A stretch of 64,000 bases of DNA from positions 1 to 64,000 of the forward strand of contig NZ_CAKKNA010000009.1 of the NCBI RefSeq assembly GCF_918741275.1, in the 5' to 3' direction. The notes beneath the pieces are model-generated. The model searched no databases. It saw only the letters and a list, made by a program, of their open reading frames with translations, and was not told the DNA's origin. Origin of the DNA: Bacillus sp. CECT 9360. GTDB lineage: Bacteria > Bacillota > Bacilli > Bacillales > DSM-1321. The position numbers and the translations under genes are program-made. Below are positions 27,685-37,971 of this stretch, one piece after another (the first letter of the stretch is position 1; the number at the start of each line of letters is the position of its first letter).

Positions 27685-28658
27685 TCGGAGAATTAGAATT
27701 TGAACGTCCAATTATAGATCTTCGTAAAAAAATCGATGAATTACGGGAAATCACGGAAGATGCTGATGTCGATTTATCAGCTGAAATAGAAAAACTCGAA
27801 AAGCGCCTTGAAAAGCTTGAGGTGGACATCTATGAAAATATGAAACCGTGGGACAGGGTGCAGGTAGCGAGACACCCGGCGCGTCCGACCACCCTTGACT
27901 ATATATCCAATCTATTCACCGATTTCTTCGAGCTGCACGGTGATCGATATTATGGAGATGACGAGGCCATTGTTGGAGGTATTGCAAAGTTTGAAGGCTA
28001 TCCGGTAACAGTTATCGGCCATCAAAGAGGCAAGGATACAAAAGAAAATCTGCGACGGAACTTTGGAATGCCCCATCCTGAAGGATATAGAAAAGCATTG
28101 CGCTTGATGAAGCAAGCGGAAAAATTTCATCGCCCGATTATTTGTTTTATTGACACAAAAGGGGCTTATCCGGGAAAGGCCGCAGAAGAACGTGGACAAA
28201 GTGAAGCAATCGCGAAAAACTTATTCGAAATGGCGGGGCTTAAAGTACCGGTTATTTGCATTGTCATTGGAGAAGGCGGAAGCGGTGGTGCCCTCGCACT
28301 TGGAGTCGGCGACCGGATCCATATGCTTGAGAACTCCACGTATTCAGTCATTTCACCTGAAGGGGCTGCTGCCTTACTATGGAAAGATGCCTCACAGGCG
28401 AAGCGTGCCGCGGAAACAATGAAAATCACAGCTCCTGATTTAAAAGAGCTCGGCGTCGTCGATGAAATCATTCCTGAGGAAAAGGGTGGAGCTCATCGGA
28501 ATGTGAAAAAACAGGCTGATGCCATACGTGCCGTTCTTAAGCAGTCCATGACCGAGCTGCTTCCCCTGAACGAAGCGGAGCTTATCAATAAAAGATATTT
28601 AAAATACAAACAAATCGGGAAATACTCGTTAAATAAAGAAATCTTAAGGGTAAAGTAA
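27681..28658 (+). CDS. accA: Acetyl-CoA carboxylase carboxyltransferase subunit alpha
   Basis: A 325-residue alpha subunit with the core motifs [21 protein letters not shown] and [15 protein letters not shown]. Forms an A2D2 complex with AccD. The ATG at 27681 overlaps the accD stop (ATGA); an ATG six bases upstream is also possible. Confidence 0.96.
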   Translation: MIGELEFERPIIDLRKKIDELREITEDADVDLSAEIEKLEKRLEKLEVDIYENMKPWDRVQVARHPARPTTLDYISNLFTDFFELHGDRYYGDDEAIVGGIAKFEGYPVTVIGHQRGKDTKENLRRNFGMPHPEGYRKALRLMKQAEKFHRPIICFIDTKGAYPGKAAEERGQSEAIAKNLFEMAGLKVPVICIVIGEGGSGGALALGVGDRIHMLENSTYSVISPEGAAALLWKDASQAKRAAETMKITAPDLKELGVVDEIIPEEKGGAHRNVKKQADAIRAVLKQSMTELLPLNEAELINKRYLKYKQIGKYSLNKEILRVK

Positions 28659-28659
28659 A

Positions 28660-28689
28660 ACGTGTTGCCGATAGGCGCGCGTTTTTTTC
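28660..28689 (+). terminator. Terminator after accA
   Basis: AACGTGTTGCC and AGGCGCGCGTT form an imperfect stem followed by seven T. The T run adjoins the target duplication of the next element. Confidence 0.7.
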
Positions 28690-28694
28690 TTAAA

Positions 28695-28929
28695 GGCTCT
28701 GTTAAACGATAATGTTGTTTTTGGGAAGGGAATCTGCGAGACTCCTCGAAAATGCATACGCATTTTCTCGTGCGGTGTCTATTCAAGGATGATGAATCAA
28801 CGTCCTGCGGAAAAACGGGCTGGCAAGACCCCGCAGCGAGGTACGAGTGAGGAGGCTTGACAGTTCGTCCGCGGAAAGCGAGTAGATTCCATGACCATTT
28901 GAAAATCAACAATGGAATTTAACAGAGCC
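28695..28929. mobile_element. MITE copy 1 (235 bp) with 8-bp target duplication
   Basis: Ends are GGCTCTGTTAAA and its inverse TTTAACAGAGCC, flanked on both sides by TTCTTAAA (28687-28694 and 28930-28937), a perfect 8-bp target duplication. No coding capacity. Apart from a 60-base insertion it matches copy 2 at 49073-49247 at all but one base. The 8-bp duplication and GGNTCTG ends recall IS6-family elements, but no transposase of that kind is in the window. Subterminal GGAATCT/AGATTCC repeats extend the symmetry. Confidence 0.92.
28747..28806. mobile_element. 60-nt TCCT-flanked hairpin element, copy B, nested in MITE copy 1
   Basis: MITE copy 2 reads GACTCCT|GCGGAAAAACG without interruption; copy 1 has 60 bases here, starting CGAAAATGC and ending ACGTCCT. 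It has a perfect 8-bp 5' hairpin (GAAAATGC/GCATTTTC) and a 3' hairpin (ATTCA/TGAAT). Start, internal CGTGCG and terminal TCCT agree with copy A at 371-427. Confidence 0.75.
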
Positions 28930-28937
28930 TTCTTAAA

Positions 28938-29209
28938 ATATTTAGAAAAGATAGTTTCTTTACAAATTTGTGATGAAAACGGTTAATTGGGAAATTTTAT
29001 GGATAATGGACAGGTAAATAGGTTTACGAATGTAAGCAACTATTCTAGAATTAAAGCGCAAAGAAAAAAAATAATAGATAAGGCAAGCATGTAACAAATA
29101 ATGTAGGGAAAATATGGTCATATTAAAGAAGTGAAAATCGAATGATTACTAATCAATTAATCGTGTTAAAATTTATTGCTGTTGCATGTTATGATGAGGT
29201 GATTTTTAA
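28938..29209 (+). promoter_or_regulatory. Upstream region of pfkA
   Basis: AT-rich and gene-free. TGAAAACGGTTAAT (28974-28987) resembles a CcpA cre half-heartedly, diverging at its right end. No promoter can be assigned with certainty. pfkA's ribosome binding site is weak (TGAGGTGA). Confidence 0.3.
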
Positions 29210-30169
<960 letters not shown>

Positions 30170-30216
30170 ATAAATAAGAGAATAGTCTTTAGCGAAATAT
30201 CAGGAGGTAATAGAAC

Positions 30217-31977
30217 ATGCGCAAGACAAAAATCGTATGTACGATTGGCCCTGCAAGTGAAAGCATGGACAAATTGACGCAACTAATCGAAGCAGGAATG
30301 AATGTTTCCAGATTGAATTTTTCACATGGCAGCCATGAAGAACATGGCAAAAGGATCGTCTCCATTCGTGAGGCAGTGGAAAGAACCGGAAAACAAGTGG
30401 CTATCCTCTTGGATACAAAAGGCCCTGAAATCCGTACGAATGATATGGAAAATGGCGCAATAGAGCTTAGTACGGGCGCGAATGTCGCAGTATCCATGAC
30501 AGAAGTTCTTGGGACTTCTGAGAAGTTTTCGATCACATATGGAGAACTGATTGATGATGTTCATATCGGCTCGAAAATTTTATTGGACGACGGTTTGATT
30601 GGGCTTGAAGTGACAGGCATCGATCAAAACCATAAGGAAATCATGACAAAAGTGCTAAATAGCGGGACACTTAAAAATAAAAAAGGCGTCAATGTTCCTG
30701 GAGTATCCATTAAGCTGCCAGGAATCACTGAAAAGGATGCGCAGGACATCGTTTTTGGTATCGAACAAGGGGTTGATTTCATTGCCGCCTCTTTCGTACG
30801 TCGTGCATCTGACGTGCTGGAAATCCGTGAGCTTCTTGTTAACCATAATGCGGCACATATCCAAATCATTCCGAAGATCGAAAACCAGGAGGGTGTCGAC
30901 AATATTGATGAAATCCTCGAAGTATCCGACGGTCTGATGGTGGCACGTGGTGATTTAGGGGTGGAGATTCCCGCCGAGGAAGTACCACTCGTACAAAAAC
31001 AATTGATTAAAAAATGCAATACGCTTGGAAAGCCTGTTATTACGGCTACTCAAATGCTTGATTCTATGCAACGGAACCCCCGCCCTACCCGGGCAGAGGC
31101 AAGTGATGTAGCCAATGCTATTTTCGATGGAACAGATGCAATCATGTTATCCGGTGAAACAGCGGCGGGATCTTATCCGGTTGAAGCTGTTCAAACAATG
31201 CATAATATCGCTTCCCGCGCTGAAAGTGCCTTGAGCCATAAAGATATCTTAGCCATTAGAAGCAAAGATAATGAACACAATGTGACAAACGCAATAGGTC
31301 AATCGGTTGCCCATACCGCTTTAAATCTTGATGTCGCGGCGATCATCACTCCGACAGAGAGCGGCCATACGGCGAGAATGATATCAAAGTACCGGCCTGA
31401 AGCTCCGATCATCGCTGTTACTTCCAAGGAACATGTATCGCGACGTCTTGCTTTGGTCTGGGGTGTATACCCCCAAATCGGACAACAAGCCAAGTCAACT
31501 GATGAAATGCTACAATCGGCCATCGATACAAGCTTAAACTCAGATCTTGTTAAACACGGGGATCTTGTGGTTATCACTGCAGGCGTTCCAATTGGGGAAG
31601 CGGGGACAACGAACATTATGAAAATCCATTTGCTTGGCGATATTCTTTTAAAAGCACAGGGTGTAGGGAGAAAATCTGCTAAAGGACATGTTGTCGTCGC
31701 GAAAACAGCAGCTGAAGCTAATGAACAAGTGACTGAAGGCTCAGTGCTTGTCACAATCGCTTCTGACAGAGATATGATGCCTGCGATTGAAAAATGCTCG
31801 GCCCTTATTACAGAAGAAGGCGGCTTAACAAGTCACGCGGCTGTTGTCGGCATTAATTTAGGAATACCGGTAATCGTAGGTGCTGACGATGCAACTTCCA
31901 CGTTGAAGGATGGACAAAGTATTACCGTTGACGCGAGCCGGGGGATTATCTATAACGGACACACAAGCGTCTTGTAA
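30217..31977 (+). CDS. pyk: Pyruvate kinase with C-terminal PEP-utiliser domain
   Basis: A 586-residue pyruvate kinase. Active-site segment [13 protein letters not shown] and metal/substrate residues in [11 protein letters not shown] are present. The last 110 or so residues form the extra PEP-utiliser-like domain typical of Bacillaceae, with its TSHAAVVG motif. Strong AGGAGG before the ATG. Terminator follows. Confidence 0.98.
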   Translation: MRKTKIVCTIGPASESMDKLTQLIEAGMNVSRLNFSHGSHEEHGKRIVSIREAVERTGKQVAILLDTKGPEIRTNDMENGAIELSTGANVAVSMTEVLGTSEKFSITYGELIDDVHIGSKILLDDGLIGLEVTGIDQNHKEIMTKVLNSGTLKNKKGVNVPGVSIKLPGITEKDAQDIVFGIEQGVDFIAASFVRRASDVLEIRELLVNHNAAHIQIIPKIENQEGVDNIDEILEVSDGLMVARGDLGVEIPAEEVPLVQKQLIKKCNTLGKPVITATQMLDSMQRNPRPTRAEASDVANAIFDGTDAIMLSGETAAGSYPVEAVQTMHNIASRAESALSHKDILAIRSKDNEHNVTNAIGQSVAHTALNLDVAAIITPTESGHTARMISKYRPEAPIIAVTSKEHVSRRLALVWGVYPQIGQQAKSTDEMLQSAIDTSLNSDLVKHGDLVVITAGVPIGEAGTTNIMKIHLLGDILLKAQGVGRKSAKGHVVVAKTAAEANEQVTEGSVLVTIASDRDMMPAIEKCSALITEEGGLTSHAAVVGINLGIPVIVGADDATSTLKDGQSITVDASRGIIYNGHTSVL

Positions 31978-31999
31978 AGCGAAATAAACAAAAATAAAA

Positions 32000-32082
32000 A
32001 GGATGGTTCATAAAGGCTCTTTATCGGATAGCTTGCAAAAGCTGTTAAAGATTCGGGTCTGAAGATGAGCCATCTTTTTTTT
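32000..32082 (+). terminator. Terminator after pyk
   Basis: AAGGATGGTTCA (32000-32011) pairs with TGAGCCATCTT (32066-32076), G-T pairs included, enclosing an inner region with a smaller hairpin; eight T follow. Confidence 0.65.
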
Positions 32083-32261
32083 GTAGGCAGGAAAGTATAA
32101 AACCTTCCTACCTACATAAGTGTAACTACGCCTAATCTCCACCTTAGGGCTCGCAAATCGGCGAGACAGAGACAATAACGAAAGTTAGATTGAAGACGGC
32201 GAATGCTGTATAATAATAGGTAAAGGCATCTACTAATTTTTGCTCTGTTGGAGGAATGCAG

Positions 32262-32648
32262 ATGAAGTATTTTTTTCTTTTAATAATCGCAATGCCGGCT
32301 CTTGAAATAGCTGTGTTGCTATTATCGGGGCAAACGATCGGTGTTTGGCCTACCATACTTCTTATTATCTTAACAGGGGTAATCGGGACATATCTGGCAA
32401 AACAGCAAGGCCTGGAAACGATAAAAAAGGCCCAGGAGCAAATGAGATACGGCCAGCTCCCTGGAGATGCTCTGCTTGATGGAATATGCGTGCTTGTCGG
32501 AGGAACTCTTCTATTAACACCGGGATTTGTTTCAGATCTTCTTGGGCTCATCCTGCTTCTGCCACCCACCAGGAAAGTAATCAAGCCTTTGATTTTGAAG
32601 ATGATAAAAAACATGATCGATAAAAAGAAAATAACCATTATAAGATAG
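32262..32648 (+). CDS. fxsA: FxsA-family membrane protein
   Basis: A 128-residue FxsA/YtzA-type protein with about three hydrophobic segments and the family segment LPGDALLDG...GGTLLLTPGFVSDLLG. The E. coli member is known for easing phage exclusion when overproduced; the normal role is unknown. ATG at 32262, seven bases after GGAGG; the ATG at 32256 is too close. Confidence 0.9.
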   Translation: MKYFFLLIIAMPALEIAVLLLSGQTIGVWPTILLIILTGVIGTYLAKQQGLETIKKAQEQMRYGQLPGDALLDGICVLVGGTLLLTPGFVSDLLGLILLLPPTRKVIKPLILKMIKNMIDKKKITIIR

Positions 32649-32650
32649 AG

Positions 32651-32680
32651 AGACCTGGCTGACCTTAGCCAGGTTTTTTT
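32651..32680 (+). terminator. Terminator after fxsA
   Basis: ACCTGGCT and AGCCAGGT stem with a long T run. Confidence 0.88.
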
Positions 32681-32771
32681 TGTTTTTTTACAAATTGGTG
32701 CTTAAGAACCTTGAGACGAAAGCACATTAGAATGTAAAAAAAAATAATTATTTAAAATTGATAGAAAATTA

Positions 32772-32801
32772 GTGACAAACCTAAAAACGTTGTTATATAA
32801 T
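32772..32801 (+). promoter_or_regulatory. SigA-type promoter of aceA
   Basis: GTGACA, 18 bases, TATAAT. Gives a leader of about 100 bases before aceA. Confidence 0.55.
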
Positions 32802-32911
32802 ACAAACAAGATATTTGAAAACTGTATTATAACAAATGAATATAAGGAGTGTGACTGCAGATTACCGGCGTTTTCGAGTTCTAAACAAAAATAAAAAACA
32901 GGAGGAAACAA

Positions 32912-34201
32912 ATGATGAGACAAGAAAGAGCTAAAAGATTAGAAGAGAATTGGAAAAGTGACGAACGCTGGAATGGCATTTCAAGACCATATAGTGCAGA
33001 GGATGTTATTCGCTTAAGAGGCTCTATCGATATTGAACATACATTAGCTCAGCGTGGCTCTGAAAAGCTTTGGAACTCGATTCATACAGAAGATTTCGTC
33101 AATGCTCTTGGAGCGCTAACTGGAAATCAAGCGATGCAGCAGGTGAAAGCAGGATTAAAAGCCATTTACTTAAGCGGTTGGCAAGTTGCGGCTGATGCCA
33201 ACCTTTCAGGTCAAATGTATCCGGACCAAAGCTTATATCCGGCTAACAGTGTTCCTCAGGTTGTTAAACGCATTAACCAGGCCCTTCAACGTGCGGATCA
33301 GATTCATTACAGTGAAGGAAATGAAGAGATTGATTGGTTTGCCCCAATCGTCGCTGATGCTGAAGCCGGATTTGGCGGACAGCTGAATGTTTTTGAATTA
33401 ATGAAAGGCATGATCGAAGCTGGGGCTGCAGGTGTTCACTTTGAAGATCAGCTTTCCTCAGAGAAAAAATGCGGTCATTTAGGTGGTAAAGTACTTCTTC
33501 CAACGCAAACAGCTGTAAAGAACTTAATTGCTGCGCGTTTTGCTGCTGATGTCATGGGAGTGCCTACAGTGTTGGTTGCGCGTACGGACGCGGATGCTGC
33601 AGATTTGATTACAAGTGATATTGACCCTGTAGATGCGCAGTTCATTACTGGAGAGCGTACGACTGAAGGATTCTACAGAACAAAAGCCGGATTGGATCAA
33701 GCCATCGCTAGAGGTCTTGCTTATGCTCCATACGCAGATTTAATTTGGTGTGAAACGTCCGAGCCAAATCTTGAACAAGCACGCCGTTTTGCTGAAGCTA
33801 TCCATGAAAAATTCCCTGGCAAGCTGCTTGCTTATAACTGTTCTCCATCCTTCAACTGGAAGGCAAAGCTTGATGACGAAACGATTGCTAGTTTCCAAAG
33901 AGAGCTTGGCAAGCTAGGATACAAGTTCCAGTTTGTAACTCTTGCAGGATTCCATGCCCTTAACCACGGAATGTTTGAATTGGCACGTAAATATAAAGAT
34001 CACGGTATGGCTGCTTACTCTGAATTGCAGCAAGCAGAATTTGCGAGTGAAGAATTTGGCTACACAGCTACAAGGCATCAACGTGAAGTCGGTACAGGCT
34101 ACTTTGATGAAGTTGCCCAGGTTATAACTGGTGGAACATCTTCGACAACTGCCTTGAAAGGTTCAACAGAAGCCGAACAATTCAACACCGTGAAAGCATA
34201 A
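32912..34201 (+). CDS. aceA: Isocitrate lyase
   Basis: A 429-residue isocitrate lyase with the catalytic-loop signature [14 protein letters not shown] and the LIWCETSEP and FNW segments. It splits isocitrate into glyoxylate and succinate, the first step of the glyoxylate shunt. Preceded by AGGAGG. Sits alone between fxsA and ytvI, in front of citZ-icd-mdh; malate synthase is not in the window. Fits a strain living on acetyl-CoA sources such as 3-hydroxybutyrate. B. subtilis lacks this gene here. Confidence 0.97.
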   Translation: MMRQERAKRLEENWKSDERWNGISRPYSAEDVIRLRGSIDIEHTLAQRGSEKLWNSIHTEDFVNALGALTGNQAMQQVKAGLKAIYLSGWQVAADANLSGQMYPDQSLYPANSVPQVVKRINQALQRADQIHYSEGNEEIDWFAPIVADAEAGFGGQLNVFELMKGMIEAGAAGVHFEDQLSSEKKCGHLGGKVLLPTQTAVKNLIAARFAADVMGVPTVLVARTDADAADLITSDIDPVDAQFITGERTTEGFYRTKAGLDQAIARGLAYAPYADLIWCETSEPNLEQARRFAEAIHEKFPGKLLAYNCSPSFNWKAKLDDETIASFQRELGKLGYKFQFVTLAGFHALNHGMFELARKYKDHGMAAYSELQQAEFASEEFGYTATRHQREVGTGYFDEVAQVITGGTSSTTALKGSTEAEQFNTVKA

Positions 34202-34203
34202 TA

Positions 34204-34466
34204 AGAAAAGCGCAAGCGCCCTGCAAGTAAAGAAGAACGACTAAGACCGCCACATCGTTATGTCTTCGTCGTTCTGACCCACATCCTGTGGGCCTCCGAC
34301 AAGCATAAGGCGCACCTCGTAGGAGGGCCAAGTAAGGGCCCTCAGCTAAAATCCGTCACGTCCTGTGACGAACGCTGACGTCACCACATCCTGTGGAAGT
34401 CCGGAGATGGGCAGGAAGAACACCTGCCTCTTATGACCTCGAGGAACTGGGCTGCTTACGCTAGAC
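34204..34466. repeat. Modular hairpin repeat after aceA
   Basis: A gene-free stretch made of small hairpins: AGCGCAAGCGC, CCCACATCCTGTGGG, CGTCACGTCCTGTGACG, CCACATCCTGTGG. It also contains the phrases CGACAAGCATAAG and TATGACCTCGAGGA. The same phrases appear at 46541-46800, and the hairpins resemble the insert in the 5S gene. It is an interspersed Bacillus-type repeat with no coding potential. Confidence 0.75.
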
Positions 34467-34513
34467 ATCAATACATGTTGAAAATTTTATACTTGCTCTT
34501 TCTTTAATTAAAA

Positions 34514-34560
34514 AAAGATGCCGGACACCATCCAGTTTTTGGATGGTGTCCGGCATCTTT
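34514..34560. terminator. Strong bidirectional terminator
   Basis: A perfect 20-bp stem (AAAGATGCCGGACACCATCC and its complement) with a 7-base loop, at the 3' ends of the aceA unit and ytvI. Confidence 0.92.
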
Positions 34561-34562
34561 GC

Positions 34563-35684
34563 CTATTGAACGGGGTCGCTCTTCATTATAAAAGCCCAGA
34601 TATCTTTGAATACATTCGCGCGTTGTAATGTATTGATAATGACAAGCACGACCGGACCGACCATCAACCCAAGAAAGCCAATGAGTTTAAAGCCGACAAA
34701 AAGGGCGACAAGTGTGGCCAGCGGGTCAAGTCCTATACTGGAGGATAAGACTTTGGGCTCCAGTAATTGGCGCTGGACAATAACTACGACATATAATACC
34801 CCAAGGCCGATCGCCAGGCTCATATCTCCTGTAACCGCCGCATAGACAATCCAAGGCACAAACACGGCGCCTGTCCCAAGATAGGGAAGGATGTCCACAA
34901 GGCCGAGAACTAATGCAATCGTTATCGCATAATCAACCCTCAGGATAAGCAAGCCGATTAGAACGGTAATCATTGTAAGGGAAATCAGCGTGAATTGAGC
35001 CCGGATAAATCCGAATAAAGCCTTTTTCAAATCTTCAATCACACGTTTGAAGCTCAGGAATACCTTATCCGGTAGCAGTTTGCCGCTTAATCTGGAAAGT
35101 CGGTTCCAGTCCTTGCTGATAAAAAAGGTTGCAAGTAAAGAGAAAATGAGCACAGTTGCCGCGTTAGGAAACCAGCCAATGATCGCGGGTATATTCTGGA
35201 AGAAATCTTGAATGAAGCCGCTTGCTGTGGAACCAATTTGCTGGCCGACATTTTGAATATTCGTCATGATCGTATCCTGTTGCTGAACATCCAGGTTATT
35301 GAACAGGGTGGCAATCCTGTTATAAAAAGGCAGAATTTGTCCCGCAATAAATTCCTCGATGAAATCAATGAGCGTCTCAATTTGTTCAGGAACAACCTTG
35401 CCCAGATAATCAGCTCCTGAAACAATTTCTGCAACCAGCAGCGTAATTAACCCCGCAAAAACCGAGAGAATCAAAAGCAGGGAAACAAATACAGCAAGTC
35501 CTCTTGGCATTTTCGTTTTGTCTACCAAAAAGTTTACGAGTGGATTCATGAAAAAAGCAATGATGATGGCAATGATGAATGGATATGTATACTTAGATAA
35601 GTAGAAAAGGGTAACGAGACTAAGTATGATAATTCCTAAGACAAAAATAGATCGGAGAATCCGATTTATATATACAGAATTCAA
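34563..35684 (-). CDS. ytvI: YtvI, AI-2E-transporter-family membrane protein
   Basis: A 373-residue protein of the AI-2E transporter (PerM-like) superfamily with about eight transmembrane segments and a long soluble loop near residues 85-190. Position before ytwI-citZ matches B. subtilis ytvI, a sporulation-linked membrane protein. TTG start at 35684 behind AGGGA, giving (M)NSVYINRIL; the longer reading has no ribosome binding site. Confidence 0.9.
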   Translation of the reverse strand: MNSVYINRILRSIFVLGIIILSLVTLFYLSKYTYPFIIAIIIAFFMNPLVNFLVDKTKMPRGLAVFVSLLLILSVFAGLITLLVAEIVSGADYLGKVVPEQIETLIDFIEEFIAGQILPFYNRIATLFNNLDVQQQDTIMTNIQNVGQQIGSTASGFIQDFFQNIPAIIGWFPNAATVLIFSLLATFFISKDWNRLSRLSGKLLPDKVFLSFKRVIEDLKKALFGFIRAQFTLISLTMITVLIGLLILRVDYAITIALVLGLVDILPYLGTGAVFVPWIVYAAVTGDMSLAIGLGVLYVVVIVQRQLLEPKVLSSSIGLDPLATLVALFVGFKLIGFLGLMVGPVVLVIINTLQRANVFKDIWAFIMKSDPVQ

Positions 35685-35847
35685 AGCGTTCCCTCCCAAA
35701 GGGTGTTTTTTTAATTGTACCTACGCATGATAAAAAATGAAAGTTTCATTTCTTAATAAAAATTATTCATTTTGGGCTGTTTAATTTACTAATTTTGGTT
35801 CTTTTATTATGCTGATATAGAAATTACAACACGTCAGGAGAATGTGA

Positions 35848-36306
35848 ATGAGTGGAGCAGTTCTTTTTTTACTTCTGTTGGGGATCATCGGATTAGTCGC
35901 AAAAAACACATCGCTTATGATTGCGGCTGGTACGCTTCTGCTCCTTAGGTTCGTCGGGCTGGATACGAAGGTCTTTCCTTATTTAGCCTCCAAGGGCATT
36001 AATATCGGTGTAACGATTATAACGATTGCTGTCTTGGTTCCGATTGCAAACGGTTCTATCGGGTTTAAGGAATTAGGGGACGCGATTAAATCCCCCTATG
36101 CCTGGATTGCCCTCGCTTCCGGAATCGCGGTAGCTTTAATTGCAAAAAGCGGTTTATCATTACTTGCCTCCGACCCGCATATTACAGCCGCTCTTGTTTT
36201 CGGTACGATTCTTGCGGTAGCCTTGTTTAAGGGTGTGGCGGTTGGGCCGTTGATTGGAGCTGGTATCGCCTATTTATGCATGCAACTGTTTAATTTTTTT
36301 AAATGA
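35848..36306 (+). CDS. ytwI: DUF441 membrane protein
   Basis: A 152-residue DUF441 protein with four or five hydrophobic segments. Small and widely conserved in Bacillaceae, function unknown. Same place as ytwI in B. subtilis, upstream of citZ. TCAGGAGAA before the ATG. Confidence 0.88.
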   Translation: MSGAVLFLLLLGIIGLVAKNTSLMIAAGTLLLLRFVGLDTKVFPYLASKGINIGVTIITIAVLVPIANGSIGFKELGDAIKSPYAWIALASGIAVALIAKSGLSLLASDPHITAALVFGTILAVALFKGVAVGPLIGAGIAYLCMQLFNFFK

Positions 36307-36741
36307 ATGAAACCATGGTTGAGTAACTGGACTTATTTTTTCTGTATTTTTCTAATAAAATAATAATTTTTTCACATTTTAAGACCTTTTCATTCACAAA
36401 AATCAGATAATTGTTTATAATAGGCTTGTAACAATCCTGCGAGGATAAGTACCTTATTCATAGTCAATATAGATACAATCATCTTTTTTACATTTAAGAA
36501 GTGAGACTGCGCAGGAGTTTTGGCAATATAACTTAAGGGTAAAAATGAGAGACGCAATAGCAGACATATAGTATATAAAGTTTGTTGCTTAATCTTATAT
36601 ATCTCTATTGACAACGCTTTCATGTAGAAAGGAATTTTTCTTTAATTACATAGTGGCCACGATTCTTAGGCCATCTTGGAAGCGCTCTATTTTTAAACAA
36701 AAGGGCAAAAGGGGAATATTTAAGAAAAGGAGAGATTTTGT
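36307..36741 (+). promoter_or_regulatory. citZ upstream region with a CcpA cre-like site
   Basis: 435 bases without a gene. TGACAACGCTTTCA (36609-36622) differs from the cre consensus at one position, consistent with catabolite repression of citZ as in B. subtilis. ATAAGTACCTTAT (36445-36457) is a near-palindrome that might bind a CcpC-like repressor, though its spacing is not the CcpC one. TGGCC/GGCCA flank 36654-36673 and may form a leader hairpin. Confidence 0.5.
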
Positions 36742-37857
36742 ATGTCAGTAACAAAAGGACTAGAAGGTATAGTTGCAACAACTTCATCCATCAGCTCAAT
36801 CATCGATGATACATTAACGTACGCGGGATATGATATTGATGATCTTGCTGAAAACGCAACATTCGAGGAAGTAATCTATTTATTATGGCACCGCACCCTT
36901 CCAAACAGTGGCCAGTTAGCAAATCTTACGAAACAGCTGGCTGAGAATGCAAGTCTTCCTGACGAAGTGCTTGAGCAATTTAAAACATATCCAATCGGCA
37001 AAGTACATCCGATGGCAGCGCTTCGCTCATCTATTTCGCTGCTCGGTCTGTACGATGATGAAGCGGATGAAATGAATGAAGAAGCCAACTATCGTAAGGC
37101 CGTCCGTTTGCAGGCGAAAATTCCTTCAATCGTAACAGCGTTTGCGCGTGTGAGAAAAGGCCTTGAGCCGGTAGCCCCGCGCACTGACCTTAGCTTCGCA
37201 GCGAACTTCTTATACATGTTAAGCGGAAAAGAACCAACCGCAATCGAAGAAGAGGCATTCAATAAAGCTTTGGTCCTTCACGCAGATCATGAACTAAATG
37301 CTTCAACCTTTACGGCACGTGTTTGCGTCGCTACATTATCCGATATTTATTCAGGTGTCACCGCGGCGATCGGCGCTTTGAAGGGACCGTTGCATGGCGG
37401 CGCTAATGAAGCGGTCATGAAGATGCTTACGGAAATCGGTTCTCTGGAAAACGTAGATTCGTATATTACTAACAAACTAGACAACAAGGAAAAAATCATG
37501 GGCTTCGGTCATCGTGTTTACCGAAAAGGGGACCCGCGTGCGAAGCATTTAAAAGAAATGTCCAAGAAATTAACGGAACTTACCGGCCAGCCACAGTATT
37601 ATGACATGTCTGTGAAAATCGAGGACTTGGTAACTTCTCAAAAAAACCTTCCGCCAAATGTGGATTTCTATTCAGCTTCTGTATACCATAGCCTAGGCGT
37701 TGACCATGATCTGTTCACGCCAATATTCGCTGTGAGCCGTACATCGGGCTGGTTGGCACACATTTTGGAACAATATGAAAATAATCGCTTAATCCGTCCA
37801 CGTGCTGATTATACAGGGCCGGGAATGCAAAAATACGTTACAATAGAAAAAAGATAA
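36742..37857 (+). CDS. citZ: Citrate synthase
   Basis: A 371-residue citrate synthase with the catalytic residues in LHGGANEAVM (His), GFGHRVYRKGDPR (His) and NVDFYSA (Asp). First enzyme of the TCA cycle, condensing oxaloacetate and acetyl-CoA. AAGGAGAG precedes the ATG. Head of the citZ-icd-mdh cluster. Confidence 0.97.
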   Translation: MSVTKGLEGIVATTSSISSIIDDTLTYAGYDIDDLAENATFEEVIYLLWHRTLPNSGQLANLTKQLAENASLPDEVLEQFKTYPIGKVHPMAALRSSISLLGLYDDEADEMNEEANYRKAVRLQAKIPSIVTAFARVRKGLEPVAPRTDLSFAANFLYMLSGKEPTAIEEEAFNKALVLHADHELNASTFTARVCVATLSDIYSGVTAAIGALKGPLHGGANEAVMKMLTEIGSLENVDSYITNKLDNKEKIMGFGHRVYRKGDPRAKHLKEMSKKLTELTGQPQYYDMSVKIEDLVTSQKNLPPNVDFYSASVYHSLGVDHDLFTPIFAVSRTSGWLAHILEQYENNRLIRPRADYTGPGMQKYVTIEKR

Positions 37858-37913
37858 ACGTTTTTGTTTTTTAATTTGGCGATTATATAGTAAATTTATA
37901 ATTGTGAGATAAG

Positions 37914-37945
37914 AGGTTAGCTGGCCCCTAATGGGCCACTAACCT
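37914..37945 (+). promoter_or_regulatory. Long hairpin between citZ and icd
   Basis: AGGTTAG-C-TGGCCC pairs with GGGCCA-CTAACCT around loop CTAAT, 13 bp with one bulge. No T run, so it is not a standard terminator. It ends 26 bases before the icd ATG and may be a processing or stabilising element. Confidence 0.6.
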
Positions 37946-37971
37946 TTGAATTTGAATTGGAGGTCACGTGA

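Noticed and set aside
32849..32935. Possible upstream open frame in the aceA leader starting at GTG after AAGGAG
   Set aside because: The spacing between AAGGAG and GTG is only about one base and the frame has no sign of selection.
36390..36623. 77-codon frame on the minus strand upstream of citZ
   Set aside because: AT-rich, no ribosome binding site, overlaps the cre-like site and promoter region, no recognisable family.
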